A DNA stretch of 64,000 nucleotides, taken from Nymphaea colorata. Its lineage: Eukaryota > Streptophyta > Magnoliopsida > Nymphaeales > Nymphaeaceae. Location: NCBI RefSeq assembly GCF_008831285.2, contig NC_045139.1:11194704-11258703 (forward strand). The letters are read 5' to 3'. Shown piece by piece: positions 11,629 to 24,596 of the stretch. Positions within the stretch are counted from its first letter, which is position 1; each line of letters begins with the position of its first letter. The notes below the pieces were generated by a model, which was not told the origin of the DNA, searched no databases, and saw only the letters and a list, made by a program, of their open reading frames with translations. Position numbers and translations under genes: made by a program.

Positions 11629-12424
11629 GTGTCAGTGTAGGTTTCCTTTTTGTTGAGAGTTAACCATTGGCTGTAACAGAAGATTTCCCTTACGAGCTCG
11701 ACCACTGCTTGTACACCCATATATGGATAAGATGATGTTTAAAAGATGGCGTGGGATCGACCACTGCAGGTATATGCATATAGTATGAATTTCAAAAGTA
11801 AAATGTCTGTCTGAATTTACACCCTTCTCATATAACTTTGTTCCTGATATTCTGTGTCTTTCAACTGTGAAAGATTACCTTGGGCTTCTGGGATAATGGT
11901 GGAGATGACCAAGAACAACGTTTTTCTAAAATGTTTGTTGGCCTAAATGATATTGAGTTCAATATGTTTTTGCCTCGATAATAGCCTCATAAAAGGAAGA
12001 GGGGTGGGCTAGAAACCTGAAATAGGTCCTGCAATTGACCAAATAAAAGTTGTCTGTGTGTTTCTAAGCTGGTGTGCGCCGCCTTTTTTGGGATATCAAG
12101 AAGATGAAGTATGGATCTTATTCTTGACATTTTCCCACCTGAAGGTCTTTAGCCCTGAGGAGTGTAATGTATCTGGTCGGACCAGCGGCTGGGTTGGTAA
12201 AAATGTGGTCATCAGTTTGATTTTCATACGTGCTACTTTTATGGGGAATGCAAATGCAAACAATGTGTGATATTTTGGTTGATGGGTGTGTTAATTTCTA
12301 CTGACAACTTTGAGGGCATGGGAAAAGGGAAAGGGGTTTCAACCTCTTCGGGATTCAGAGAGGTTTTTTAATATAATTCAGCTAAAGTTGTTTTACACCG
12401 TATAATAATGTCATAAGATTTCAT

Positions 12425-12630
12425 AGAAACAAAGATAGGGAATAGGTTCCCCTACTCTGGAGCCTCTTCATTAATCTTCCCAAGTAAGATTCAAATCTAC
12501 GATCAATCAGGTAGGAGCAGACCGCTCTACCACTGAGTTACTGTGGAAGGAACAACAGAAAATTAGATCTCTTAAAGTCTTTAACTCTTGTTCTCAACGC
12601 ATGACTAATATTAGTCCAAAAGCTTCTGTC
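12425..12630 (-). other. Nuclear plastid DNA insertion (NUPT) around trnN
   Basis: Besides the tRNA itself, the flanks resemble the plastid trnN-GUU neighbourhood from memory: on one side the CCTACTCTGGAGCC stretch, on the other GAACAACAGAAAATTAGATC and GACTAATATTAGTCC. The whole block is diverged by scattered substitutions, as expected for an old nuclear transfer. Exact borders would need alignment to a plastid genome. Confidence 0.7.
12476..12547 (-). pseudogene. trnN-GUU: Plastid-type trnN(GUU) pseudogene
   Basis: Read on the minus strand, these 72 bases follow plastid tRNA-Asn(GUU) along their whole length: the D-arm AACTCAGTGGTAGAGCGGTC and the T-arm/acceptor part GTAGATTTGAATCTTACTTG are clear. 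The anticodon loop is altered, with CCT where GTT is expected, the T-loop TTCGAAT has become TTTGAAT, and acceptor-stem pairing is weakened. It is most likely a dead copy carried in with plastid DNA. No CCA end is encoded. Confidence 0.8.
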
Positions 12631-13558
12631 TATATATCAAATTTGTTTGTTGGATTTTGCTTGACCCTTTTAAGGGTGTGTTACGGGGTGAAATGTTTAA
12701 AAACTGACTTTTGAATGAAACTTTTGATTGGGTGTGCTACGAAGTGAAGTGTTTAAAAACTTTTGAATTAAATTTTTTAGTTGGTTTTCCGCGCGGCGGA
12801 TGAGCGTCCTGTCAGAGGAAATTGCGTCGTGAGGGTAAGATTTATTGAGGTGTTAGTCCCGTCAGAAATCTTCTTTTAGGAAATTGCGTCTGATCGTTTA
12901 GATCTTATTGAGGTGTTAGACAACAAACGCGAGTATTACTCTCACCTTTTGGCTTGCATTTTGGCCGGCTCTCATAGATGAAAGGTATGATTGAAATCTT
13001 TTGGGGAGGCAAATTAAGGAAGGGGGTGGAGGAGGAGGAGATGGTGATCTTGACCGTTTTGGGTTGACAATAATACTTTGATGGTTGATTTTAGGCCGGT
13101 AGGTTTGGTCCATCATGGTTCATTCAATCTCAGACATAAGATAAACAGCCCTAGATCTTCTGTACGCATAGTTAAGAGCTGCATCGACGTCATTGCACAA
13201 ATTAAGATATTCAACTTGAGAGTTCGCTTGAGCCGCCTTTGAGGTCGTTTTCTGCCGAACCTCACTTGCCAAACGAACCTGAGCTACCCTTGTGCTATCT
13301 TCCGAAAAATAAGCTAGAAAATTGGTTATAAGAGCCAGCCATTCATTGGCAGTTATAGAATAAAGATTGCAGGTTAAACATTTTGAATGCATTTAGTGTG
13401 TGTTTCATTATTTATGAAACTTGCTCGAGTAGAGAACTTGGTAGGTTTGAAAGCCTTCATTTCTGGTAGCTTCTAAAAGCTTTGCATTCGTACCACAAAA
13501 GCAGGAGAGACTTTGGCATTGCACCTAAATTCTTTCTCACGGGAACAATCACAAGGCC

Positions 13559-13750
13559 AACTAGAATCAACCGTTCTATCATTAAATTTATTTTCTTGTT
13601 TTGCTCAAGATTAGGATAGGTAGGCTATGGGTGAGGTGTCAATTCTTCTTCCTGCCCAAGAAGAACTAGAGTCAACCATATTACTGAATTTATTTTCTTC
13701 TGTTGCTCAAGATTAAGATAGGTGGGCTATGGCCTATGGGTGAAGTGCCC
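13559..13750. repeat. Degenerate two-unit duplication
   Basis: The segment CAACTAGAATCAACCG ... GGTAGGCTATGGGTGAGG (13559-13637) recurs at 13665-13745 as GAACTAGAGTCAACCA ... GGTGGGCTATGG, sharing the internal TTTATTTTCTTnTGTTGCTC core. Non-coding. Confidence 0.75.
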
Positions 13751-14385
13751 TTCTTTCAGGCCCAGTTTGGTACCTATTGCCTTTATGGAAGAAGGCCAAA
13801 ATGACAAAAATTGCCCCCGTGGGTTTAGTGAAAACCGAAAGAAGGCAAGACCCACCATTCCTTTCCACTGCATCGGACCATGTCATTGGCCGGTAGACAG
13901 TAGCATGGTGCTCAGTTGACAGTTATATTTGTTTAAGGACGACACTACCTTGCCCTTCAAGAGGAGACACTCTAAAGATGCCAAAGTTCCCCCCTCCTTT
14001 CTCTCTACTACCGAGATCCTTTGCAATTCGAAGGAGTAGTATCTACACAAATCAAACTAAATTGGCTACCCTATTCGCCAAAACTACCTTGTCTTTTTGC
14101 CTTGGACTGTTGTTCCCTTGGGATGTAACCATGAATTATCGGGCAAGAAAATTATACACAACGGTTCAAGCTCAAACTCTCTAGCTTTATGAGATGAGCT
14201 CTAGTTCGAGCCTGAGTTGGCTCGACTCGTTGAACATGGATTCACAGTTTCCCGACTCATTTTTTCCAATACCTAAGCTCTCGCCAATCCATAGAAAGGG
14301 AAATACGTTAGATTATGTTCGTGCTTTACATTACCATACAAACGCCAGCAGAGGAAAGAGAAAGAGGAGGTACACGAGGGCTTAG

Positions 14386-17300
14386 TTAGCTTGCTGGTTT
14401 CCTCCGCCATTCTGTCCTTCCCCTGTTAATCTCAAGCCCCTCGCGGGACAACCTCAAGAAATGTAGGAACTGGAAATTGTCCTGGTGTTCATTAGCTCCA
14501 GTTGCAGATCCATTGGCAAAAGCGTCTGCAGACAAGGAACTTGGATCTGCTTCCGACTCGCCATACTCCAAGCTAGTCAAAGAATCGACCTTATCATCTC
14601 GTTGACACTCCCTTCGGTAGTCGAGTGTGATCATTTGAAGCTCATGGGTGTCCAGCACCTCCTGCGGCATACTCTGTTGCAGAAACGGAATTTCACTGGA
14701 CTACAGTTTCTTTCCTATGGCATAAAAGAGCATGCTTGTAGATAGGAGAACGAACCTCAAGCACCCAGCCAATGTACGTGACATTATTGACATGCTGATT
14801 CATGTCAAAATCAGCTCGCCTCGGCTGCAGCACCCAAGAAGAGAAACCAACAAAGAAGTGAAGGGAAAAAACAAAAAAGGAAGAGATAACTTGGACGCAG
14901 TGTGCGTGATAGTCATTCAAATTGAGTTTTCACCATGAGTCCTGTTCGCAAGTGCTGTGGAGAATCATCAATCTTAGGGATTTTCTTCAAACAGTTACTG
15001 TCCTTTTCTGGAAATGCAAGCCTGAAAGGAGAAACCATTACCAGATAAGCATTCTATGACTATAGAGAGCCGTAAGCAGCAAAAGTGAGACCCATGAAGC
15101 TAGCACCATTTGCCTGGGCTGATCTCTGGAAGGCTACCAGATATTGCAAGTACGAGACCAAGCAAGTAGCGTGAAGGCTAGTGTAAATAGATTTTCATGA
15201 GAATGTGATCGTTCAAAAGAAGTTTATGCGGGCATGAGCAAATACTGCAACTCTATCACAAATATCATCCTTAGGTTTCTACCGGTGAGGCTTTTCTCAG
15301 GTACTAATCAGAGACTACAGTTTGTTTTATCGGAAAAATCTCATCAATTCAAGAAAATTTAAAGGATGTACAAGCTCTTTACTAATTTTCTCACATAAAC
15401 ATTGTTAAAAAAATCGAAACAGTCGTTAAAATGTTAAAAGAGAGCCCAAAAAGTTTAAGTATATTAAAATTCTGAAAAAATATCATGAAAGTATTGTGAT
15501 CATTTCACAATATTTTTAGTTCGTCATATTTTCAAGATATTGTGATAAATTCCCTCGTCTCATTGCATTTCCTTTGGACATTTATATCAACATTTTGGAA
15601 ATATAGATTATATTTGTGACGATGCTTCAACCACTACTACTTAGTCTTAACACTATTCAACTTGAACTTGTAAATTACGGAAGTGGAACAAGAAAGGGTT
15701 CTCAGTATCAACCAGTGTGCAAATTGCAGAAACATGATAGTAAGCACTGTGGGCACAGTGGTTGGGTGGTGATTGTGTCAAAAATATTTTTCAAAAGAAG
15801 AAAAACAGAAATTGAGAATGTAAGCAACAATCTTAATTCTCCCAGGTGTTAGTTGGATGGTGATTGTGCCAAAAATATTTTCCAAAAGAAGAAAAACAAA
15901 AATTGAGAATGTAAGCAACAATCTTATTTCTCCCAGGTGTTAGGTGTTAGAAACCAAATTAGTGTCAGCACTGTGGCACATACAAATGCACATACTTCCC
16001 CATATGATTTTGATGTTTGTGATACGAGAGATGGAGAGATGGAATTTGTAATAGTATTAGGCCACCAGCTATATAAACAATGCCATAAAATTTGATGTAT
16101 GAACCAGTTTTCACAAAGAGTACATATTATTTCAGTGGTTGGATGGTAATTGTTCCAAAAATGTTTTCAAAAGAAGAAAAAAGGAAATTGAGAATGTAAG
16201 CAACATTCTTATTTCTCCCAGGTGTTAGAACCATGCAAGACAAGTCCATGTAATTTACAGTGAGCTTATGCACATGACAGGTGGCACTTCCAGATGCAGG
16301 TTTGGAACTCCTTGATAAAAATTTGGTTAGTTAGATCTATGAGAAAACAGTGCACCACAATCTGCAACAACGGCAGGAACTAAATTAAAAAATTAGTTTA
16401 GCTTGAATAAGATTAAGCAGCTGCAAGCTGGTATGAAGAAAAAAGGGAAAGAAACCAATTCTTAAACATATTCATGGACAACAGACAGCGAAAGTTACAT
16501 TTAAGTTTATATCTGAAACGAGGTGCGAGTTAAGTTATAATGTCCTTTTGTTCACATATTTTTCACATGCAGTATCTAGTATCTAGAGACTAAATGCCGA
16601 AAGTTGACAAAATAGCGACAACCTTGCAGGAGAGAGAGAGGAAAGGAAACATAGTTCATGTGAAATTGCTAGGATAACTATTGACAAAAAAAGACATTTT
16701 GAACTGTAATGGTGCTAGACTGTGCAAAAGGAAAACTATTACTTACCGAAGAGTTCGTGGACAGTAAGCTGACAACTCATCTCTAACATCATCTGTAACT
16801 CTTTCAAGGCGCCTTGTTTCATGATTCATCATCACCCATTTGCTGGCCACGAAATGCAAAAAAAGCAATTAGCAAGAAAGGGTGGCCTTATTAACAGTGG
16901 ATGCATACATGTCCAATATTCTTTCTTTTTTCTTCTCTCTCTCTCTCTCTCTCTTGTTTCTCTTCCACTTCACAACCTAAAGAGCATATTTTGGGATAAT
17001 AAATAAGCCTATAGACATAATTGCCATTCCTAGAAGCATCCCAGAATATGGAATGGAAACATCAGTTGCTACTTCACTGGCATCACCAACCAGGCTTGTC
17101 CTTAAACATGTAGGACAACTTCTCAACAGTCTATAAAGGAGTTACAAAGAATAGGGGCAGAATGGGAAACCATCACGTGAAGTCTGGTTGGAGGTTGCTT
17201 TACAGAACGCACACCAAACAACATGATCCGCCTATAAGTTAAGACAATAAGAGAATGAGCATCACGAGGGAGTCCATTTGGTTAGCTATATACAAGCAGC

Positions 17301-19224
17301 AGCTGTGGATTACTTAAAAGGCCAAAACAACATTTTTTGAGTAAAAGTTGACAGCAAATCTTCACTATGTTTGGTGATTTTTACCACTGCAAATAGAAAG
17401 AAGAAAGGCTAGCTAAAGAAGTCATTGCTCCTCATACCAGTTACCATCTTGGACACTTGAAAGTTGCAGATACCAGAAGTGAAATATCAGTACTAAACGT
17501 GCAGTAAAAATACATGTCAAGATGGATCCCAAAATGAAATAGTGTTCACCGAAGTGCAAAGCAAATAGATAATAAGAATGAAAATTAAAACTCCTTAAAG
17601 ATACAAAGGGAAGAGGTTAAACATAATTTCAGTAATCGGTCAGGTAACCTACCTTGTTGCCCTTCCAATAACCTCATCTGTTGCAAAATCTTTTAGGACA
17701 AAGTCTCGTCTTGTACCGATCCTTCCTTCCCCTTGGCACCATGTCTCAATTTCTACTACATCCGCCCTACACCCGTTTTATCAGAATCCAAACACGGTAC
17801 AGTGTAGAAGACAAACAACAGCATTAATTCTATGTAACCCGAAAACACACCAAGCAGGGTATTTGTATACTTCAATGTGCATCCTAGCAGTCACCCATAT
17901 AAGATTTCTTTTTCTCATTGTGGTTGTGGTAGCGAATCCATCAGTTGAGAACCCAACACTTTGTGCATGGTTGCATCCTACTTCCTACATCAGAGAGGAA
18001 AAGAATATAATCAATCTGTCATGACATGCAGTGACCAAAAATTGATGTGAGAACACAATATGACATGCAGGTATGAACCTGAGTGCACATACGAGTCATT
18101 TTAGTCACTAATCCTGTCGGATAGATCAAGTGTTCGCAGACAGTTGGAAAATATCATTTACAAAAAATGTAACTAGTTGCAGCAAAATATAAAAGGAGTT
18201 GCCATCGAAACAAACTTACATGCTACAGAACCAATATGAGGTTTTCATTGGTTTTTGTTTATCTTAATTGGTTGGCTCGCTGTGCCCGATCAGGGAAACT
18301 CATCGCGATTGGGAGTTTCAAACACAAAAAATCACTCGTAGACCTGGACTTCAAGTGAACATAGTCACTTAGCCAAATTAATTGCAAAATCAAGAATTAG
18401 CACGACAGAATTGGCATGCTCCCTGCTTATTATGGATCTTCAAGTGAACAGAGACTGATATGATCGACCTTATTTGTTTTGGCAGGACAAATGAAAGCAG
18501 AATGGAGCTATATCTGCACAAGCATTGCATGCAAAAATATATATATATATATAGCTCTCCCAGAAGTCATACCCGCCCATTTGCAGCCACCCGTGCACTC
18601 GGTGCCAACTATTACCAGTCTATGATCTTCCTGCATACATAATTGCATGTTCAAGAGAAAATGGCGCATAGATTTGACAATTGACAGTAAAATTGCGTTC
18701 AACCTCATCTCCTCCCAACATAGAGCTAAACGTGAGCCCACATGCAATGCATGACCAGAAAATCAGCATGAAATACACTCGAAAAGCAAGCATGAGAAGG
18801 GATGACCTCAAAACTAAAAGAAACAAGCAGGACTCATCCTCCGTGTCCTCAATAGAAGGGAAAAGACCTATCCGTAAGCAACAGACGGGGTTCCGCAACA
18901 GTTTACCTGCAGAAGATTCGCAATCGTCTCAATCGTGGCCGTCTTGTTGACCCCGACCTCATAGCAGCGGACGATGAATCTCTCCTTGTAAGAAAGGCCG
19001 TCCTCAGCCAAGCACCCGAGCCGGAGCCTATCGGCGAGGCTCTCAGGAGCATGATACCTCTCAAGCCGCTCCGATACAGCCAGATCTGGCACTCGCGGAG
19101 CGAGCGACGAAGACACCCGGAGATTCCGTCGGATTACGGGCCCCAGAGCAACGTTCCCCCGTCGAAGAGAGGGTTGGAGGAGCGTCGTCCACGACAAATC
19201 GGAAACGGCGCATCCCTGCAACAT
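14386..19224 (-). CDS. FATA: Oleoyl-acyl-carrier-protein thioesterase, plastid
   Basis: Seven exons on the minus strand: 19224-18907, 17984-17851, 17766-17653, 16842-16747, 15021-14934, 14824-14756 and 14673-14386; every phase closes, giving 368 residues (Arabidopsis FATA about 362). The enzyme hydrolyses oleoyl-ACP in the plastid stroma and releases oleate for export to extraplastidic lipids. The first 60 or so residues are basic and Ser/Leu-rich, as in a chloroplast transit peptide. The double hot-dog fold begins near SYKERFIVRCYEVG; NHAQSVGFSTDGFATT, WVTARMHIEVYKYPAW and KWVMMNHETRRL are FATA signatures. The catalytic set known from the plant FAT family is present: D257, N259 and H261 in DFDMNQHVNN, and E295 in DYRREC. 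The C-terminus ends GLEINRGRTEWRRK as in FATA rather than FATB. ATG 19224 lies about 190 bp inside a TATA box. Confidence 0.96.
15756..16228. repeat. Three copies of a ~95-bp repeat in a FATA intron
   Basis: Copies at 15756-15851, 15852-15950 and 16133-16228 each start with GTTGGRTGGTRATTGT, contain CAAAAGAAGAAAAA and AATTGAGAATGTAAGCAACA, and end CTCCCAGGTGTTAG. The first two are in tandem; the third lies about 180 bp away. They fall in the intron 15022-16746, are not coding, and carry no obvious terminal inverted repeats. Confidence 0.88.
16927..16953. repeat. (CT)n microsatellite in a FATA intron
   Basis: A TTCTTCTC lead followed by an uninterrupted CT run, in the intron 16843-17652. Confidence 0.85.
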
Positions 19225-19393
19225 TTCACTGAGACAGAGAGAGCAAGCAGGCGGCGATTACGACGAAGAGGAGATCAAAAAATGGGGTGAACCTATTGAA
19301 TCGACTCTCCGGAGAGAGAATTCCCCGAAGATGGGAGGAGGAGGAGGAGGAGGAGGAGGGTCGATGCTTGGATCACCTTCCTCCTCAGGTGCG

Positions 19394-19425
19394 CCACTGG
19401 CCAGTGGCCACTCGTTATTTATAGC
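19394..19425 (-). promoter_or_regulatory. FATA core promoter: TATA box and adjacent palindrome
   Basis: On the minus strand GCTATAAATAAC (19425-19414) is a good TATA box about 190 bp before the FATA ATG. Just downstream, in the expected start-site window, lies the perfect 14-bp palindrome CCACTGGCCAGTGG (19394-19407). The TATA assignment is firm by position; any role for the palindrome is unknown. Confidence 0.65.
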
Positions 19426-20879
19426 CTCGGGAGGAGGGAAGGGACGTTACGGTCTGCAGAAAACCAAACCATAAAATGATTTTCTCGTGATTAAAAACAA
19501 TTATCGCCTTTTTACAATTTTCTAATGAACGCCATACGTCTGACACAAATTACCAAATAAGTCCTCAAATAAAGTTTTCTTAGCTTAAAGCCTTAAACAA
19601 CGAAAATTATTAGCTAACTAATATGATTCACTCATATAAATAATATTTAAGACAACTAAAACTAAGAATGTAAGATTTCATTTGTTAAATATGTAAGTTC
19701 ACTTTACGCTTTCATTTGGATCAGTTTTCATAAAAAAAATTGATGTTAAGACTTGAATTCGATTTTGAAAAGTATAGTTTGAAACTGACTCTCAATTAAA
19801 ATCCATTGAGTCCAAGTAAACTGAATTCTGTAAAGGATAATCTAACCTGAATCCGAAGTCCAAACAATTTTAGATTCCTACTCAACATTTAATCCTTTAA
19901 TAGAACAAACTTTTAATAAGACTTTAATTGTTAAATTTATTTATTAATAAAAAATTAATTACACTTTTTCTTATGATTTGATCAACTATTGTGAAAGTAT
20001 TAAATTCTGGCAAAATGTTATTTGGAAATAAGCATTGCAAGTTATGTAAATGACAATGTGGACAAAGACACATTCCATGCCATATCTTTACCATGGAAGG
20101 TACGCTCCCACCTTTCATTAGAAGGGTATTATTGTAATTTTATAAGGATTTTTTTTTTCTATTTTTTACCCTAATAAATGAGGTCTTCCAATATTTAATA
20201 GGCATGCATAAGCATTTTTGTCATTTCCATCTCAATACACACATGAACGTAAAAACCTACAGTAGAACAATTTTGGAGTCAGATGCATAATATAGTATAG
20301 AGAAAGTTCCCTTTTGAGTATATTTTATTTATTATACTTAATATATCAAACTTTATAAATATTTAATAAAGGCCACAGTTTTCATGAAAATAGTCAAATG
20401 AAAGTCTGAAATAAAAAGCAAAAAAGGTTTAACTACATAATAAGAATGTAATTAGTGATGGAAAGTAATATTTGAAAAACAATATTACAACCAACGTTTC
20501 TCTTTTTCTTTTTTTTTTTGTTTCTAAATCTAAAAAGAGTTCACTTCAAGCCCTCATTTGGTTGTTTTTATAAAAGTGTTACCTTTCATTATGAAAAGTA
20601 CAGTAAATATGAATTTTTATAGAAGGGTAGGTTAGAAAATGATTTTTTTCCTTATAATATGTGGAAAATAAAAATGTTGGCTGTGTTATTGTGGCGGAGG
20701 AACTTATGTTTTAGTTGGTCGCTAACCAACCAACTTTAATTAACATTGAAAGCTACTTATTCCTTACTTTGTCTCGAGCTCTTTTAACCTTTTTCTCTAT
20801 TTACTTTCAATTTCTTCTTTTTACAATTATCTCCCTCCCTCCTCCTTATAAATGTGAAGGTTTCTTCTTTAATTAAATC

Positions 20880-21110
20880 TGGGCACTCTGGCCCTCGGCC
20901 CCCAAAAAAGGGCACTGGTTTAATATTTATTTTTATTAATTTTAATTATAATATTTTATTATGATTGATTATATTTATATATTGTATTTTTATTAAACAA
21001 TTATTTTTTTAATTTAATTGGGCCGAGCCGATGCCAGGCTTGGGTTTCGATTGTTGGGCTGGCCCGAGCCCAACTTGTTATCAAGCCGGGCCAGCCCGAT
21101 GCCTAAGCTT
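20880..21110. mobile_element. GGGC-type MITE copy 1
   Basis: Starts CTGGGCACTCTGGCCCTCGG and ends GGGCCAGCCCGATGCCTAAG, around an AT-rich core. The ends are GGC/GCC-rich and roughly inverted (YRGGCAWCGGGC type), matching the copies at 21488, 24597, 32342 and 43118. Exact ends are uncertain. Confidence 0.55.
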
Positions 21111-21487
21111 GCTCAAGTCTTTTCTTTGTTTTTAGGGTGACCCCATCTCGCACATTGCCCCTTCGACCACCAAACAAAGCATGTTTTGGAACCTTTATAG
21201 TCTGCGAAAGAAAATGTCCAAATCTAAACCAAGCAACCCATGGATGAAATTTTAGTTTGTTGTGGTCAAGAGAGACAAACCAAGGTTCTCTCCCACCTTG
21301 CCTCTATGTCCAAGGCTGCATCAGCTTGCATAGGAGGTTGATGCCCCAAACAATTTTTGTTTGTTGAGTTGCATAATAAAACTGTAAAAACTTTAACACT
21401 GGTTCCTTTGTAAGACCTCCAAATTGCAAGGCATTAACCTTATACGGAATAGTTTTTATTTAAAACCTTGCCCACATGCAAACGAAG

Positions 21488-21712
21488 CATGGGCATCGGG
21501 CCAGCCCGACTTGATACGCAAAACTCGGGCCCGAGCCCAGCCCGATCTTGGCCTGATTAAATTAAAAATTATATTTTTAATATAAAATAATATGTAAATT
21601 TAATTAATTGTAATAAATATTATATATATATAATATAAATATTTAAAAAATATCGGGCCCACCCAGTGCCTTTTTTTCTGGGCTTCCGGTGGCCAGGCCT
21701 GGTGCCCAGTCT
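21488..21712. mobile_element. GGGC-type MITE copy 2
   Basis: Opens CATGGGCATCGGGCCAGCCC and closes near GGCCTGGTGCCCAGTC, with an AT-only core of about 100 bp between. Separated from copy 1 by about 380 bp, so the two may be remnants of one rearranged insertion. Confidence 0.55.
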
Positions 21713-22474
21713 TAATGCAAACATGGTATATAAAATCCCGCATCCAAGTAAGACTTTTGAAAATCAATTAAGCCTAGACATCTCTGAGACTATTTTGGGG
21801 CGTTTAGATTAGAATTCCATTACTGTATATTGAGATCAAATAGGGTGAAAATTTTATATCTTTTCATGCCATGGTTGGTTAGGGCAAGGAAAAAGGGGAA
21901 GAAAGTCTTTCCTCAAGAGTCTCCAACTTTTTTCTCTAAAAATACTTCATCTACAGACAGAATTTTGTTTCTTTACTCTCACGATCAAATAAAGTCCCCT
22001 ATATATATAAAGGTAGGAAAGTGTGACACTAATTTGTCAAAAAAGTTGAGCGGCGGAGAAAATCAGGAGTTCTTTCTGGTGGGCTTCATGAAAGGCTTTA
22101 AATCTGATGATCGTTTCATGAACCAAGAAAGAAATGCTGTTTTCTTATAAAGTAGCGTATTTTCATGACAAATGAGGGGAAAACAAAGCGGCAAGTGATG
22201 AATGAGAAGTCGAACTAATAAATAGAAGGAAAAAGAATGAGTGAGGCAAGGATTAACTCAGAGGAAGAAAAAGAAAAAAAACCAATGAGCCATTTGGTAG
22301 GTTTGCAAAAGATATATGGACTTAGCAAATATGAAACTATAAAGTGCTCGGGTGTTGATGCCACGTGGATTCATGGATTTCATATTTGAGACTGATTTGA
22401 AATATTTTTTTTTCGCGTGAGATCCATAAAATAAAGAAGCCGCAGATTTGGCTGCTAACTTGTTTGTTAAGTTC

Positions 22475-22800
22475 CACTCGAGCTCGACTTATTTAATAAG
22501 CGAGTTGAGTTCAAGGTGAGAAATGAACTCGATCAAGTAACAATGGGTGAGTTCGAGCTCGGCAAGATCGGCTCATTTGAGTCTATTAAGCTTGTGAGTT
22601 GTGATGAGAACATGTATAATGTGTTTCACAGAAGAATGATAGTTCAAGTGGGTTTTGCATGTGGCTTGCTCCAGCCAAATCTTGACTCGAACTTAACCGA
22701 GTAGGGTTCAAGCTTTTTAAGCTGGTGCAGAGTTGAGCTCAAGCTGGTCAACTTGAGTTCGAGCTGTGCTCAACCTATAGGTAATCCATGCAAGTTTGAG
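22475..22800. repeat. GAGCTCGA-rich repeat
   Basis: Contains CACTCGAGCTCGACTT, GAGTTCGAGCTCGGC, CTTGAGTTCGAGCTG and related words in both orientations, the vocabulary of the MITE at 5078-5486. Ends could not be defined. Confidence 0.5.
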
Positions 22801-22937
22801 TTGGCTCAGCTTTAATGGAAGAAAGATGATTTGAAATGACGCGGCAAATACGAGGAACATTTATATTCAATTACGCGAATTATTGGAAAACAAACTAATC
22901 GAATTAGGTAAAGGCATAAAACATCTCATAGCTTGCA

Positions 22938-23404
<467 letters not shown>

Positions 23405-24596
23405 ACAAAATGTCTTAAACGAAACATAAATATCTAATATCTCAACTTTTCTACTATTAAAATTGGTCTTGTAAGAGCCGTTAATGGTTTGATGATTTAA
23501 AAACTTGAACTCAAACGATTGACTTAATGTACGCTCTATAGCAAGTGACTCTTAAACTAATGCCTATAGATTTAAATTGTGTATTAAGTACTACTTTAAC
23601 GGCATACTTTAGGTAGTGTGGCTTGTCCCCGACTTAAGTATATCCCATGGGATTAATTAGGTGAAAATTTATAAAACCAGAGCCTTTCAAATAAATTATT
23701 AAAATATATTTTTTATGCAACCTTATTATCCCTATTGATATAATCTTAAAAGAGATTTAACGGGAAACGTACATTAAATCAATTACTTTTATAAATTGTG
23801 TTTCACTAATCGTCAATAAATTAGCAGCTCTTATAACGTCGATTTTTCTATAGTAAAAAAAGTATTTTTAAGGAAACATCTTAAATTAAGGTACTTCCTT
23901 ACTAAATTGTTTTATACGTTAATCATACTATATTGTTCATATTTTCTACGACCCTTTTTAATTATAATCAAATAGGTTGGTTTTTGTCATTGTCCAAATT
24001 AGTTTTAAAATATATAGGAATCATAATAATATCTAAGGATTAATTTTTTAGGTCTTTGATTCTCCTTGAGACGTACTAATCGTAGGGAGGAAACCAAAGT
24101 TGTACATGATTAAAAAAAATGAGAGAGAAAAAAAGATGTGAAAAATCCCTCTTAATTTTAAGATTAGTTCAGTTCATTTTCGTGTGGCCCCTAGAGGCAC
24201 AATATAGCGATGAATCTTTCCATTTATACAGTTAAAATAGGAAAACACGTTCCAAAGTTGGGAGGGGTGCTTTCTAATTAGGCATGGGAATCGGGGTTTG
24301 ATCCCATTAAAAATATATATTTTTTACTATAAAGTAAACTTTTTAATAAAAAAATAAAAATATATATCATAATAATATAAAAATAATATTAAAAAACATG
24401 TCCTCTAACCTGAGTTGGTCGGGTTTTCCGAGGTTCGATTGGGCTAAATACTGAGTCAGATACCCGACTCGACACCCAACCTTATGGTATACCATGGCAT
24501 ATAACTTGTTCCTCGACATAGTTGAGATATAAAGAAACTTATCTCAGTTCAATAAAAATTCAACTTATATGAGCACTATGCACCATGAACGATAAC

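Larger units (their letters stand above)
11629..14385. other. Intergenic region, STUbL 3' end to FATA 3' end
   Basis: Contains the STUbL 3' flank, the plastid-derived trnN block (12425-12630), a two-unit degenerate repeat at 12674-12787 (GGGTGTGTTACGGGGTG versus GGGTGTGCTACGAAGTG), a second short duplication at 12810-12915 (AGGAAATTGCGTC repeated) and a third at 13559-13750. A 90-codon minus-strand open frame (13120-13392) matches nothing I recognise. The two flanking genes converge on this region. Confidence 0.6.

Noticed and set aside
13120..13392. 90-codon minus-strand frame with an Ala/Ser/Arg-rich sequence
   Set aside because: Not recognised, no splice partners or promoter seen, flanked by local duplications. 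Kept as unexplained but not annotated as a gene.
15756..16228. Possible CRISPR-like spaced repeats
   Set aside because: Only three imperfect copies of about 95 bp, two of them adjacent without a spacer, in a plant intron; not a CRISPR array.
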